A DNA stretch of 64,000 bases, from assembly GCF_001484605.1 (NCBI RefSeq), contig NZ_CP013747.1, positions 744,001-808,000 on the forward strand, given 5' to 3'. Below, piece by piece: positions 18,182-27,278 of the stretch. The DNA comes from Pseudarthrobacter sulfonivorans (GTDB lineage: Bacteria; Actinomycetota; Actinomycetes; Actinomycetales; Micrococcaceae). Below the pieces are notes generated by a model. The model was not told the DNA's origin, made no database searches, and was given only the letters and a program-made list of their open reading frames with translations. Position 1 is the first letter of the stretch. Each line of letters starts with the position of its first letter. The position numbers were made by a program, and so were the translations under genes.

Positions 18182-19513
18182 TCAGCCGAACAGGTTCACC
18201 GGCTTCACGATGTCGGCATAGATCAGCAGCAGACTCATGCCCATCAGCAACGTGGCCACCACGTAAGTCACGGGAAGCAGTTTGGCGATGTCGAAAGCGC
18301 CCGGATCCGGTTTGCCGAACAGCTTGGCCACCCGTCGCCGCGCCCCCTCGTACAGCGCTCCGGCCACATGGCCGCCGTCGAGCGGAAGCAGCGGGATCAG
18401 GTTGAAGACCGCAAGCGCAAAGTTCAAGCCGGCGAGCAGCCCTACCAGTGCCCCAATCCTGGACTGCAGCGGCACTTCCTCCATGGCCGCCACTTCACCG
18501 GCCACGCGCCCCACGCCCACCACGCTGATGGGGCCGTTGGGGTCGCGCTCTTCCTCGCTGAAGGCCGCCTTGGCAACGCCCACCACCCGGGCGGGCAGAT
18601 TGAAGACGACGCCGGCCACTTGCTTGATGTTTTCGCCCGCCATGGGCAGGACGGACGACGCCGGCTGGGGAACCAGTTCGGTCTGCGCGCCGATGCCCAG
18701 GAAGCCGACGTCCTGGTACAGGAGGGTGCCGGCGTCGTCCTTTGCCTGTCGTCCGTCCACGCCGACGACGGGGCGGGCGGAGAGCACCGGCGTCACCGTG
18801 GTGGTGACGGGCGCGCCGTCGCGCTCCACAGTAATGCTGACTTCCCTGCCCGCGGAGGCCCGGATCCATTCGGTCAGCTCGTCCCAGCCGGTGACAGCTT
18901 TCCCGTCAAAGGAGGTGACCACGTCGTTGGGCAGGAGCCCGGCAGCGGCCGCGGGGGTCAGCTGGCAGTCCGGGGAATCAGGATCAACGGTCTCGCCGGC
19001 CGCCACCTGGCATTTGGAGACGTCGGCGATGGTGGTGGTGGCCGTGGCCATGCCGAAGCCCATCAGCAGGACGGCGGTCAGGACCACGCCGATCAGCAGG
19101 TTCATGGCCGGCCCGCCCAGCATCACGATGATTTTCTTCCACACCGGCAGCCGGTAGAACACGCGGTTTGCGTCCTCCGGGCCCACTTCCTCGTGTGCCA
19201 TGGACCGGGCTTCCGTGGCCAGTGTCTGGAACATGCCGGTGCTGGAAGGGCGGACGGTTCCGTCGTCCTTGTTGGGCGGATACATGCCGATCATGGACAC
19301 GTAGCCACCCAGCGGGATCGCTTTCACGCCGTATTCAGTTTCGCCCTTCCGCTTGGACCACAGGGTGGGGCCGAAGCCGATCATGTACTTGGTGACACGC
19401 ACCTTGAACAGCTTGGCGGGCACCAGGTGCCCCACTTCGTGCAGCGCAATGGACGCGGCAATGCCGATCGCCACAAAGACGACGCCGAGGATAAAGAGGA
19501 GGACGGGGCTCAT
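18182..19513 (-). CDS. rseP: Site-2 intramembrane zinc metalloprotease (RseP/Rip1-like, M50)
   Basis: A membrane-embedded protease of the M50 family that cleaves transmembrane anti-sigma factors; the mycobacterial counterpart is Rip1. It has 443 residues. The catalytic HExxH is IALHEVGHLVPAK near residue 26, and the third zinc ligand is in NLIPLLPLDGGHVAGAL near residue 370. A PDZ-like domain with AAGLLPNDVVTSFDGKAVTGWDEL lies in the middle. It lies between ispG and dxr, the usual actinobacterial order dxr-rseP-ispG, and starts 18 bases after the dxr stop. Confidence 0.95.
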   Translation of the reverse strand: MSPVLLFILGVVFVAIGIAASIALHEVGHLVPAKLFKVRVTKYMIGFGPTLWSKRKGETEYGVKAIPLGGYVSMIGMYPPNKDDGTVRPSSTGMFQTLATEARSMAHEEVGPEDANRVFYRLPVWKKIIVMLGGPAMNLLIGVVLTAVLLMGFGMATATTTIADVSKCQVAAGETVDPDSPDCQLTPAAAAGLLPNDVVTSFDGKAVTGWDELTEWIRASAGREVSITVERDGAPVTTTVTPVLSARPVVGVDGRQAKDDAGTLLYQDVGFLGIGAQTELVPQPASSVLPMAGENIKQVAGVVFNLPARVVGVAKAAFSEEERDPNGPISVVGVGRVAGEVAAMEEVPLQSRIGALVGLLAGLNFALAVFNLIPLLPLDGGHVAGALYEGARRRVAKLFGKPDPGAFDIAKLLPVTYVVATLLMGMSLLLIYADIVKPVNLFG

Positions 19514-19531
19514 GCGTGGATCTGCTGCTTC

Positions 19532-20716
19532 CTAGAGACTGCTGACTGCTAAACGTTCGTGGGCACGCGTGCGTGCCCAGTCTTCAGCATCCAGTACCGA
19601 CTCCAGCGTCAGCACGGAGGATCCTGAATGTTCGCTGAGGACAGCATCGATGGTGTCCACGATTTCGGTGAAGCGGATGCGTCCCGAGTGGAACGCCATG
19701 ACTGCTTCCTCGTTTGCCGCGTTAAAGACGGCGGGAAAAGTGCTCCCCTGCTTGGCGGCGTCCTTGGCCAGGTCCACGGCCGGGAAAGCGACGGTGTCCA
19801 GCGGTTCGAACGTCCAGCTGGTGGCTTTGGTCCAGTCACATGGGGAGGCCGCTTTGGGGACCCTGTCCGGCCAGCCGAGCCCTAAGGCAATGGGGAGGCG
19901 CATGTCCGGCGGGGACGCCTGGGCGATGACGGACCCGTCGATGAACTGGACCATGGAATGGACCACCGACTGCGGGTGGACCACAACGTCGATCCGGTCC
20001 AGCGGCACGTCGAACAGCAGATGGGCCTCGATGAGCTCAAGGCCCTTGTTGACCAGCGTGGCCGAGTTGGTGGTGACCATCAGCCCCATGTCCCACGTGG
20101 GGTGCGCCAGGGCCTCTTTCGGCGTCACGTCGTGGAGCTGTTCCCTTGTCCGGCCGCGGAACGGACCTCCGGACGCCGTCAGGATGAGCTTCTCAACCTC
20201 GGCCGCGGAGCCTGAGCGCAGGCACTGCGCTATCGCTGAGTGCTCGGAATCCACAGGCACGATCTGCCCCTCGCGGGCGGCAGCCTTGACGAGCGCTCCG
20301 CCGACGATCAGCGATTCCTTGTTGGCCAGCGCCAGCGTTGCACCTGACTTCAGGGCGGCGAGGGTCGGGGCGAGCCCGATGGAGCCGGTAATGCCGTTGA
20401 GCACCACGTCCGCTTCTACCGCGGCGATGCGGGCCGAGGCGTCCGGGCCGGCGATGATTTCGGGTCGGTAGTCCTGCCGCCCGGCGAGGCGGGCGGCCTC
20501 GGAGATCAGTTCCTGCAGCTTGCGCGGATCCCCCGCGGCGATGCCCACAGCGGCGGCACCGGTGTGGACGGCCTGGCGGGCCAGGAGCTGCAGGTTCCCT
20601 CCGCCGGCGCTGAGCGCCACGACCTCAAAAAGGTGCGGGGCGCCGTCGACGACGTCAATCGCCTGAGTGCCGATGGAACCGGTGGATCCGAGGATGACGA
20701 TTCTGCGAGGCTGCAT
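19532..20716 (-). CDS. dxr: 1-deoxy-D-xylulose 5-phosphate reductoisomerase
   Basis: Converts DXP to MEP with NADPH, the first committed step of the MEP isoprenoid pathway and the target of fosmidomycin. The N-terminal Rossmann motif is [17 protein letters not shown], the metal and substrate region is [14 protein letters not shown] with [10 protein letters not shown], and the C-terminal domain has NPALK-like content in [17 protein letters not shown]. The length of 394 residues is standard. First gene of the dxr-rseP-ispG series on this strand. Confidence 0.97.
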   Translation of the reverse strand: MQPRRIVILGSTGSIGTQAIDVVDGAPHLFEVVALSAGGGNLQLLARQAVHTGAAAVGIAAGDPRKLQELISEAARLAGRQDYRPEIIAGPDASARIAAVEADVVLNGITGSIGLAPTLAALKSGATLALANKESLIVGGALVKAAAREGQIVPVDSEHSAIAQCLRSGSAAEVEKLILTASGGPFRGRTREQLHDVTPKEALAHPTWDMGLMVTTNSATLVNKGLELIEAHLLFDVPLDRIDVVVHPQSVVHSMVQFIDGSVIAQASPPDMRLPIALGLGWPDRVPKAASPCDWTKATSWTFEPLDTVAFPAVDLAKDAAKQGSTFPAVFNAANEEAVMAFHSGRIRFTEIVDTIDAVLSEHSGSSVLTLESVLDAEDWARTRAHERLAVSSL

Positions 20717-20762
20717 TGGTTAAGTATCCCGCACCCCGGCCCGCACCTGGCCCGCGGTCCCG

Positions 20763-21509
20763 TCAGCCCGCCGCCAGCTCGATGAAACCCTTGGTCAGCG
20801 TGGACACGGCTCCGATGTAGGCGATGGCCACAACGATCCGCCGCACGGCGGCCGGCTTGACCTTGCCGGACAGCAGATCGCCCGCGATGATTCCCGCCAC
20901 CATGGCGGCCAGGATACTGAGCCATTGCCAGCCATCCAGGCCGGGAACATGTCCACCGGATAGTACGTACTTGATCACCAGGGAAGACAGTCCGGTGGTC
21001 ACGAAATAGGGCTGGAGGGTGGCGCCGAAACTCTTCTGCTCCCACCGGGTGGCAATGGCGTACGCGGTGATGGCTGGCCCGCCGACGCCCGCTGCCGCGT
21101 TCATCAGTCCGCTGGTGAAGCCGAGGGAGACCATCGGAACGGGGCCACTGGCACGCCATGAGCTGCGGGTCAGCCGCTGCGAAGCCAGCAGGGCGATGAT
21201 GAGGAGGATGCCGATGCAGATCTCCAGCGGCGCTTCGGCCACGTTGCTGGCCAACCAGGCACCCGGCAATACCCCTGCGAGGGCCGCGAGCGCCAGTCCG
21301 AAATAGCGCTTCCACTCCACATGCCGCCAGACCCTGGAGAGGATCAGGAGGGATGAGGCTGCGCCGCACAGGTTGATGATCATGACGCCGTCGAAGGGGC
21401 CGAGCAGCACCACCAGGACGGGAGAGACGAGAAGGCCGAATCCGAGGCCGGCCAGCCGCTGGGCCAGTGCCCCTGCAACAACGGCAATGAGCACCAATGC
21501 AAACACCAT
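20763..21509 (-). CDS. TauE/SafE family sulfite exporter-like membrane protein (second copy)
   Basis: A 248-residue member of the same DUF81 family as the gene at 8476-9270 but clearly divergent from it. It keeps the twin half-repeats (ALAQRLAGLGFGLLVSPVLVVLLGPFDGVMIINLCG and SGLMNAAAGVGGPAITAYAI). The start may be ATG 21509 or the following GTG 21506; TAGGAT ends six bases before that GTG, which would suit a leaderless transcript. It diverges from the lipase maturation factor-like gene. Substrate unknown. Confidence 0.85.
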   Translation of the reverse strand: MVFALVLIAVVAGALAQRLAGLGFGLLVSPVLVVLLGPFDGVMIINLCGAASSLLILSRVWRHVEWKRYFGLALAALAGVLPGAWLASNVAEAPLEICIGILLIIALLASQRLTRSSWRASGPVPMVSLGFTSGLMNAAAGVGGPAITAYAIATRWEQKSFGATLQPYFVTTGLSSLVIKYVLSGGHVPGLDGWQWLSILAAMVAGIIAGDLLSGKVKPAAVRRIVVAIAYIGAVSTLTKGFIELAAG

Positions 21510-21555
21510 CCGATCCTAGTGGGCGGACAGCGACGCCGGGCGTAACGTGGATTGC

Positions 21556-23016
21556 GTGGACTGGGTTTCCTGGTTCGATGCGCCGGAGTACGGATTCGCC
21601 CGGCAGGTGCTGCAGCGAGGTGTGGCGGCACTGTTCTTCGTTGCGTTCCTGTCCTCCCTGAACCAGTTCCCTGCGCTGCTGGGCGAACGTGGCCTGCTGC
21701 CGGTTCCGGACTATCTGGAAGGGTTCAGCGCGCGCCGGCGGCCCACGCTGTTCCGTTGGCGCTATTCGGACCGGCTGCTGCGTGGTGTCTGCCTCACCGG
21801 ACTGGCAATTTCCGCCCTTCTGGTGGCCGGCATCCCCCAGCTTGGGCCGCCGTGGGTTCCGCTGATCGCGTTTCTGGCCCTGTGGCTGCTTTACATGTCG
21901 ATCGTCAACGTGGGGCAGACGTTTTATGGCTTCGGCTGGGAAATGCTGCTGCTGGAGGCCGGGTTCACGGTGGCCTTCCTTGGCTCGGACCAGACGGAGC
22001 CACCGCGCACCATTCTGCTCCTGTTGGCCTGGCTCGTGTTCCGGCTGGAGTTCGGCGCCGGGATGATCAAGATCCGCGGCGGCCGGGAGTGGCGTGACCT
22101 GACCGCCCTCTACTATCACCATGAAACGCAGCCGATGCCGGGGCCGCTGAGCCGCCAGGCTCATCTCCTGCCCAAACCCTTCCACCGGCTGGAGGTCCTG
22201 GGGAACCATTTCGCCCAGCTCGTGGTGCCGTTCTTCATCTTCGCACCACAGCCCCTGGCCAGTGCCGCCGCCGGAATCATCATCTTTACCCAGCTCTGGC
22301 TGGTGGCCAGCGGCAACTTCGCGTGGCTGAACTGGATGGCCATTGTGCTGGCCTTCGCCGCGGTCAGCGACCCCGTGGCCCACGCCGTATTGCCGTTCCT
22401 GCCGCTGGACGGGGATCCTGAGGAAGGCAGCAATCCCCCGTACTGGCTTGCCATCACCTTGGTGGCCACGATGCTGCTGGTAGTCCTCAGCTACTGGCCC
22501 GTGCGCAACCTGCTCTCCAAGGGGCAGCTGATGAATGCCAGCTTCAACCGCTGGCAGCTGGTCAACACGTACGGCGCGTTTGGCACCGTGACGAAGCACC
22601 GCGTCGAGATCGTCGTGGAGGGCACCCTGGACGAAGAACCTGAGGACTCAGCAGACTGGCGCGAATATGCGTTTAAGGGCAAACCCGGAGATCTCCGCCG
22701 GCTGCCCCGCCAGTGGGCGCCCTACCACCTGCGGCTGGACTGGCTGATGTGGTTCCTGCCGTTGCGCACCGTCCACGAGGAGTGGTTTTACGCGTTCCTC
22801 ACGAAACTGCTGGAGGCGGACCAGCGGACGCTGCGGCTACTCCGCGCCGACCCGTTCGACGGCGATCCGCCGCGCTGGGTGCGTGTCAACAGCTACCTGT
22901 ACCGTTTCGCCACCAGGGCTGAGTTCCGGGAGACGGGCGAGCGCTGGGTCCGGATGCCGCTCTATGAGGCCATCCCACCGCTTTCGCTCGGCGGTTCCCG
23001 GAGGCGCCGGCGGTGA
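21556..23016 (+). CDS. Lipase maturation factor family protein (LMF1-like)
   Basis: A 486-residue membrane protein resembling the lipase maturation factor family (DUF1222). The N-terminal part has DWVSWFDAPEYGFARQVLQRGVAALFFVAFL and then GERGLLPVPDYL; several membrane segments follow, including the conserved YGFGWEMLLLEAGF and RGGREWRDLTALYYHHETQPMP. The soluble C-terminal part has APYHLRLDWLMWFLPL. In animals LMF1 matures lipases in the ER; the bacterial role is unknown. GTG 21556 is chosen because TAACGT ends seven bases before it; a GTG three codons upstream is the alternative. Confidence 0.8.
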   Translation: MDWVSWFDAPEYGFARQVLQRGVAALFFVAFLSSLNQFPALLGERGLLPVPDYLEGFSARRRPTLFRWRYSDRLLRGVCLTGLAISALLVAGIPQLGPPWVPLIAFLALWLLYMSIVNVGQTFYGFGWEMLLLEAGFTVAFLGSDQTEPPRTILLLLAWLVFRLEFGAGMIKIRGGREWRDLTALYYHHETQPMPGPLSRQAHLLPKPFHRLEVLGNHFAQLVVPFFIFAPQPLASAAAGIIIFTQLWLVASGNFAWLNWMAIVLAFAAVSDPVAHAVLPFLPLDGDPEEGSNPPYWLAITLVATMLLVVLSYWPVRNLLSKGQLMNASFNRWQLVNTYGAFGTVTKHRVEIVVEGTLDEEPEDSADWREYAFKGKPGDLRRLPRQWAPYHLRLDWLMWFLPLRTVHEEWFYAFLTKLLEADQRTLRLLRADPFDGDPPRWVRVNSYLYRFATRAEFRETGERWVRMPLYEAIPPLSLGGSRRRRR

Positions 23017-23032
23017 TTCGGTGCCCACAGCC

Positions 23033-23872
23033 CTAGGAGTGGATGCCTGCCCGGCGGATGGTGGCTTCGGCGTGCTTGAGGATGGGGCCATCGATCATTT
23101 TGCCGCCGTGCTGGAACACGCCGGATCCGGCAACAGCCGCGACCTGAAGCAGTTCTGTGGCGGCGGCGACGTCGGCCTCGGACGGGGCGTAGGCGCCCCG
23201 TACAACGGGCGCCTGCGTGGGATGGATGCAGGCTTTGGAGCCGAATCCTGACGCTGCGGCATCAGCGGCCTCCAGAGCCAGCCCGTCAAGGTCCGGGATG
23301 TTGACGTACACGGCGTCCACGGCTTCTTTCCCGAAAGCCCGGGCGGCGAGCAGCACCGCGGACCGGGCATGCAGCGCCACGGCGCGGTAGCCGCCGTCGT
23401 CCGCTCTGCTGGACGTACCGCTAAGGGAAGCCAGGAGGTCCTCGGCGCCCCACATCAGTGCCACCACGTTGGGGGCAGCCGCGATGGCGGGCGCGTTCAG
23501 GACCCCGACGGCGGTCTCGCACAGGGCGATGACGTGGTAGTCCGCCAGGGCTTCGAGCTGGGCCGCACTCTCAGCCTTGGCCAGCATCACCGTGCGGTAC
23601 GGCGTGTGGGCCAGGCAGTGCAGGTCCTTCTCGAACTCGTCGGTGCCCGCCGGGTTGATCCTGATGATGGTGCGGCTGGGATCAAGTTCGGGCCCGTCCC
23701 CGGCAGCGCCCAGCTGGGCCAGGATGGCGCCGCGCGCCCGCTGCTTGTCCGCAGGTGCCACGGCGTCCTCGAGGTCCACGATGACAGCGTCGGCGCGTTG
23801 GGCGGCCTTGGGGAAGCGCTCCGGACGGTCGGCAGGGCAGAAGAGCAGGGCGGGACCCATCACAAATGTCAT
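23033..23872 (-). CDS. HpcH/HpaI-type CoA ester lyase (CitE-like), probable (R)-HMG-CoA / citramalyl-CoA lyase
   Basis: A 279-residue CitE-like lyase. Family motifs are LFCPADRPERFPKAAQRADAVIVDLEDAVAP at the N-terminus (the metal-binding VDLEDAV), the Arg in TIIRINPAGT, and the Glu in ALCETAVGVLNAP. It is the last gene of a leucine-catabolic operon. In Mycobacterium tuberculosis the matching gene of the same cluster (Rv2498c) encodes a lyase acting on (R)-HMG-CoA and on citramalyl-CoA, serving leucine and itaconate breakdown. With no classical HMG-CoA lyase in the operon, the same role is likely here. The ATG overlaps the maoC stop (ATGA). Confidence 0.85.
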   Translation of the reverse strand: MTFVMGPALLFCPADRPERFPKAAQRADAVIVDLEDAVAPADKQRARGAILAQLGAAGDGPELDPSRTIIRINPAGTDEFEKDLHCLAHTPYRTVMLAKAESAAQLEALADYHVIALCETAVGVLNAPAIAAAPNVVALMWGAEDLLASLSGTSSRADDGGYRAVALHARSAVLLAARAFGKEAVDAVYVNIPDLDGLALEAADAAASGFGSKACIHPTQAPVVRGAYAPSEADVAAATELLQVAAVAGSGVFQHGGKMIDGPILKHAEATIRRAGIHS

Positions 23873-24486
23873 ACGGACATTGTCCTCTTTTCGGGGCCCG
23901 GCACGCTCCCCTTTTCAGCTCCCGCCTCAGGCTGCACCTGTTGTCCAGAAGACTGCGCCACATGGGCGGCCCGGGTCCACATCAGGCAGCTCCGTGTGGC
24001 CAGCGCCACCACGGTGCCGTCCTGGTTCCGGCCGGTGTGCTGCATGGTCACAATCCCCTGGCCGGGACGCGATCCCGAGAGCCGCTTGCCGGTGATCACC
24101 GTCTCGGTGTAGAGCGTGTCCCCGTGGTAAAGCGGGTGCGGGAAGGAGACGTCCGTCAGGCCCAGCTGCGCGATGATGGTGCCCTGGGTGAGCTGGGAGA
24201 CGGACTGCCCCACCAGGGTGGACAGCGTGAACATGGAGTTCACCAGCCGCTGGCCGAACGGCTGCCCTGCGCTCCAGGCGGCATCCAGGTGCAAGGCCTG
24301 GGTGTTCATGGTGAGCGTGGTGAACAGGACGTTGTCCGCCTCGGTTACGGTGCGGCCGGGCCGGTGCGCGTAGACAACGCCTTCTTCGAGTTCGTCAAAG
24401 TACAGGCCGCGCTGCTCGATGACCCGGGGGGCGGCGGTGTTTGCGCCCGGACTGTCGGGGGTTGAGCCTGCCGAAGCCCCGCTCAT
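23869..24486 (-). CDS. MaoC family (R)-specific enoyl-CoA hydratase
   Basis: A 205-residue hotdog-fold hydratase. The core has [27 protein letters not shown] (the hydratase D..H pair) and [20 protein letters not shown]. In this operon it would hydrate 3-methylglutaconyl-CoA to (R)-HMG-CoA, the partner step for the CitE-like lyase, replacing the crotonase-type LiuC of proteobacteria. That assignment is inferred from operon content and the mycobacterial parallel (Rv2499c). The start overlaps the scoB stop and the stop overlaps the lyase start. The first codons lie over a REP-like sequence at 24460-24478. Confidence 0.88.
   Translation of the reverse strand: MSGASAGSTPDSPGANTAAPRVIEQRGLYFDELEEGVVYAHRPGRTVTEADNVLFTTLTMNTQALHLDAAWSAGQPFGQRLVNSMFTLSTLVGQSVSQLTQGTIIAQLGLTDVSFPHPLYHGDTLYTETVITGKRLSGSRPGQGIVTMQHTGRNQDGTVVALATRSCLMWTRAAHVAQSSGQQVQPEAGAEKGSVPGPEKRTMSV
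24460..24478. repeat. Diverged REP-like sequence at the maoC N-terminus
   Basis: GGTTGAGCCTGCCGAAGCC matches the reverse complement of the REP core GGTTTCGACAGGCTCAACC at most positions. On the coding strand it makes residues 4-10 (ASAGSTP) of the MaoC protein, a region with no conserved role. Confidence 0.45.
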
Positions 24487-25250
24487 ACGGTGAGCTCCTG
24501 GTCCTCTTCGAACAGCTCGGCGCCGGTGGCCGCCGCCACATCCTCCACGGAGACGTTGGGGGCCAGCTCGCGGAGAACCAACCGGGAACGCCCGCCTTCG
24601 GTGACGACGTCGATCACGGCGAGGTCGGTGATAATCCGGTCCACGCAGGCCTTGCCGGTGAGCGGCAGCGAGCAGTGCTCCACGATCTTGGGGTTGCCGT
24701 TGCGGTCCACGTGTTCCATCATCACGATCACCTTCTTGGCGCCGAAGACCAGGTCCATGGCCCCGCCCATGCCTTTGACCATCTTGCCCGGGATCATCCA
24801 GTTGGCCAGGTCCCCGTTCTGCGCCACTTCCATGGCGCCGAGCACTGCCACGTCCACGTGCCCGCCGCGGATCATGCCGAACGACGAGGCGGAGTCGAAG
24901 AACGCGGCCCCCTTGTTTACGGTGACGGTTTCCTTGCCGGCGTTGATGAGGTCCGGATCCACCGCGTCCTCGCTGGGGTACGGTCCCACGCCCAGGATCC
25001 CGTTCTCCGAGTGGAGCACCACCTCGACGCTTGCCGGGATGTAGTTGGGAATGAGCGTGGGCATGCCGATGCCGAGGTTGACGTACTGCCCGTTGCTGAG
25101 CTCCCGGGCCACCCGGGCGGCCAGTTCGTTGCGCGTCCACCCTTTGGCCTCCGGATTGGTGCCTTCCGGATGGCCGACGGTGGCACGCCGGTATTCGGGC
25201 CGTACGGCTTCGGGGCGGGGAGGCGCTCCCTGCGTGCTGTTGGACTCCAT
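24483..25250 (-). CDS. scoB: 3-oxoacid CoA-transferase, subunit B
   Basis: The beta subunit of a SCOT-type CoA transferase that moves CoA from succinyl-CoA to acetoacetate. The catalytic glutamate lies in [16 protein letters not shown]; other family stretches are [57 protein letters not shown] and [10 protein letters not shown] 35-residue variable leader precedes the core. It starts two bases after the scoA stop and overlaps maoC by four. In the operon it would recycle the acetoacetate made from leucine. Confidence 0.95.
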   Translation of the reverse strand: MESNSTQGAPPRPEAVRPEYRRATVGHPEGTNPEAKGWTRNELAARVARELSNGQYVNLGIGMPTLIPNYIPASVEVVLHSENGILGVGPYPSEDAVDPDLINAGKETVTVNKGAAFFDSASSFGMIRGGHVDVAVLGAMEVAQNGDLANWMIPGKMVKGMGGAMDLVFGAKKVIVMMEHVDRNGNPKIVEHCSLPLTGKACVDRIITDLAVIDVVTEGGRSRLVLRELAPNVSVEDVAAATGAELFEEDQELTV

Positions 25251-25252
25251 GG

Positions 25253-26047
25253 CTACGCTCCTGCCTGTTCGGTGGCGCTTTCGGTTCCGGCGGCCCGGGC
25301 AAGGGCGACGGTCCGTTTCTCGATCCGCTTCTCACCGGCGGGCACAACCACCACCCGCTGGACAAAGATGCCGGGAGTGTGGACGTGTTCGGGGTCCAGC
25401 TCCCCCGGTTCCACCAGCTCCTCCACCTCAGCGATGGTGATTTTTCCCGCCATGGCGCAGAGCGGGTTGAAGTTCATGGCGGTGGCGTGGAAAACCAGGT
25501 TGCCGTGGCGGTCACCCTTCCAGGCGTGGACCAGTCCGTAGTCGGGTGTCAGGGATTCCTCCAGGACGTAGTCCACATCGTGGAAAGTCCGCACTTCCTT
25601 GGGGGAAGAGGCGATGGCGATGCCGCCGTGGGCGTCGTACTTCTGCGGCAGGCCGCCGTCGGACACCTGGGTGCCGACCCCGGCCTTGGTGTAGAAAGCG
25701 GGGATCCCGGCGCCGCCGGCCCGGAGCTTTTCCGCCAGCGTCCCCTGCGGGGTGAGGACCACCTCAAGCTCACCGGACAGGTACTGGCGGGCGAACTCCT
25801 TGTTCTCGCCGACGTAGGAACTGACGGTCCGCCGGATCCTGCCGTCACGGAGCAGGACGCCCAGCCCCCAGTCGTCCACGCCGCAGTTGTTGCTGACGGT
25901 TTCGAGGTCCTTCGTGCCGTGCCGGTGCAGGGCATCGATCAGGGCCACCGGGATTCCGCAGAGGCCGAACCCTCCCACGGCGAGGGAGGCGCCGTCGGGG
26001 ATGTCCGCTATGGCTTCCTCGGCGCTGGCAACAACCTTGTTGATCAT
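25253..26047 (-). CDS. scoA: 3-oxoacid CoA-transferase, subunit A
   Basis: The alpha subunit of the SCOT-type CoA transferase, partner of the next gene. It has the CoA-binding [16 protein letters not shown] near the N-terminus, [17 protein letters not shown], and [44 protein letters not shown], all typical of the subunit. ATG 26047 is preceded by AAAGGA six bases upstream; an in-frame TTG five codons earlier has no site. A 65-base gap with a REP sequence separates it from the acyl-CoA dehydrogenase upstream. Confidence 0.95.
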   Translation of the reverse strand: MINKVVASAEEAIADIPDGASLAVGGFGLCGIPVALIDALHRHGTKDLETVSNNCGVDDWGLGVLLRDGRIRRTVSSYVGENKEFARQYLSGELEVVLTPQGTLAEKLRAGGAGIPAFYTKAGVGTQVSDGGLPQKYDAHGGIAIASSPKEVRTFHDVDYVLEESLTPDYGLVHAWKGDRHGNLVFHATAMNFNPLCAMAGKITIAEVEELVEPGELDPEHVHTPGIFVQRVVVVPAGEKRIEKRTVALARAAGTESATEQAGA

Positions 26048-26063
26048 CGTTGGTCCTTTCAAG

Positions 26064-26085
26064 GGTCTCGACAGGCTCGACCACC
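26064..26085. repeat. Intergenic REP copy
   Basis: GGTCTCGACAGGCTCGACCACC differs at two positions from the consensus GGTTTCGACAGGCTCAACCACC scattered through many actinobacterial genomes. It lies in the 65-base gap between the acyl-CoA dehydrogenase and scoA, the longest gap in the operon. Confidence 0.75.
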
Positions 26086-26112
26086 GCGTGGCATTCCCGA
26101 CCAGCGGGCTGG

Positions 26113-27276
26113 TTACAGTCCGAGTTCGCGGGCGATGAGCATCAGCTGGACTTCCGTGGTGCCCTCACCGACTTCAAGGATCTTGGAGTCGCGGTAGTGG
26201 CGTGCCACGGTGAATTCGTTGATGAAGCCATAGCCGCCGAATACCTGGGTGGCATCCCGCGCGTTGTCCATGGCCGCCTCGCCTGCGACCATCTTAGCGA
26301 TGGCCGCCTGCGTCTTGAACGGCTTCCCCGCCAGCATCCTCGACGCGGCGTCGTAGTACGCCAGGCGGGCCGTATGGGCCCGGGCCTGCATGCGGGCGAT
26401 CTTGAACGAGATGGCCTGGTACTTGCCGATGTGATGACCAAACGCGCTGCGTTCCTTGGCGTACTTCACCGACAGGTCAACACAGCCCTGCGCCGCCCCC
26501 GTCGCCAAAGCCGCGATGGCGATCCGGCCCTCGTCCAGGATGGAAAGGAAATTCGCGTAACCCCGCCCCTCCGCACCGAGCAGGTTCGCTTCCGGCACCC
26601 GGACGTCCTTGAGCGTTAGCGGGTGCGTGTCCGAGGCGTTCCAGCCCACTTTGTTGTAGGCCTTCTCCGCCCTGAAACCCGCGGTATTGGTGGGCACCAG
26701 GATGGTGGAAATCTGCTTCTTGAGGCTGCCATCCTTGCGTTCCTTCTGACCCGTCACCGCGGTGACCGTGACCAGGCGCGTGATGTCGGTCCCGGAGTTG
26801 GTGATGAATTCCTTGTTGCCGTTGATCACCCAGTCGCCGTTCTCACGATGGGCGTGGGTTTTGGTCCCGCCGGCGTCAGAGCCTGCTTCCGGCTCCGTGA
26901 GTCCGAAGCCGGCGAGCGCCTTGCCCGAGGCCAGCAGCGGGAGCCACTCCTCTTTCTGGGCCTCGGTACCGAACCGGTACACCGGCATTGCGCCGAGGGA
27001 GACGCCTGCTTCCAGCGTGATGGCCACGGACTGGTCCACCCGGCCAAGCTGTTCGAGGGCGAGTGCCAAAGCGAAGTAGTCCCCGCCCATCCCACCGTGC
27101 TCTTCCGGGAACGGCAGCCCGAACAGGCCCATGTCCGCCATCTGCGACACCACCTCGTACGGGAAGCTGTGCTCCTCATCGTGCTTGGCCGAGACCGGCG
27201 CCACCACGTTGTCCGCGAAATCCCGGACGGTGTCGCTGAGGTCCTGGTATTCCTCGCTGAGCTCAAAATCTGCCAT
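26113..27276 (-). CDS. Acyl-CoA dehydrogenase of the leucine/branched-chain operon
   Basis: A 387-residue flavoprotein that oxidises an acyl-CoA to the 2-enoyl-CoA. Family signatures are GFGLTEPEAGSDAGGTKT for FAD and substrate binding, and ATQVFGGYGFINEFTVARHYRDSKILEVGEGTTEVQ at the end. In the operon it sits where isovaleryl-CoA dehydrogenase is expected. However, the GEGT segment keeps a glutamate at the canonical catalytic position of SCAD and MCAD, where true isovaleryl-CoA dehydrogenases have GAGT, so substrate choice is open (isovaleryl, 2-methylbutyryl or isobutyryl). It starts two bases after the mccA stop. Confidence 0.9.
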   Translation of the reverse strand: MADFELSEEYQDLSDTVRDFADNVVAPVSAKHDEEHSFPYEVVSQMADMGLFGLPFPEEHGGMGGDYFALALALEQLGRVDQSVAITLEAGVSLGAMPVYRFGTEAQKEEWLPLLASGKALAGFGLTEPEAGSDAGGTKTHAHRENGDWVINGNKEFITNSGTDITRLVTVTAVTGQKERKDGSLKKQISTILVPTNTAGFRAEKAYNKVGWNASDTHPLTLKDVRVPEANLLGAEGRGYANFLSILDEGRIAIAALATGAAQGCVDLSVKYAKERSAFGHHIGKYQAISFKIARMQARAHTARLAYYDAASRMLAGKPFKTQAAIAKMVAGEAAMDNARDATQVFGGYGFINEFTVARHYRDSKILEVGEGTTEVQLMLIARELGL

Positions 27277-27278
27277 GG

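Noticed and set aside
20506..22599. A 697-codon minus-strand frame opposite the lipase maturation factor gene and into dxr
   Set aside because: It is antisense shadow with no domain; the plus-strand frame has clear membrane and family features.
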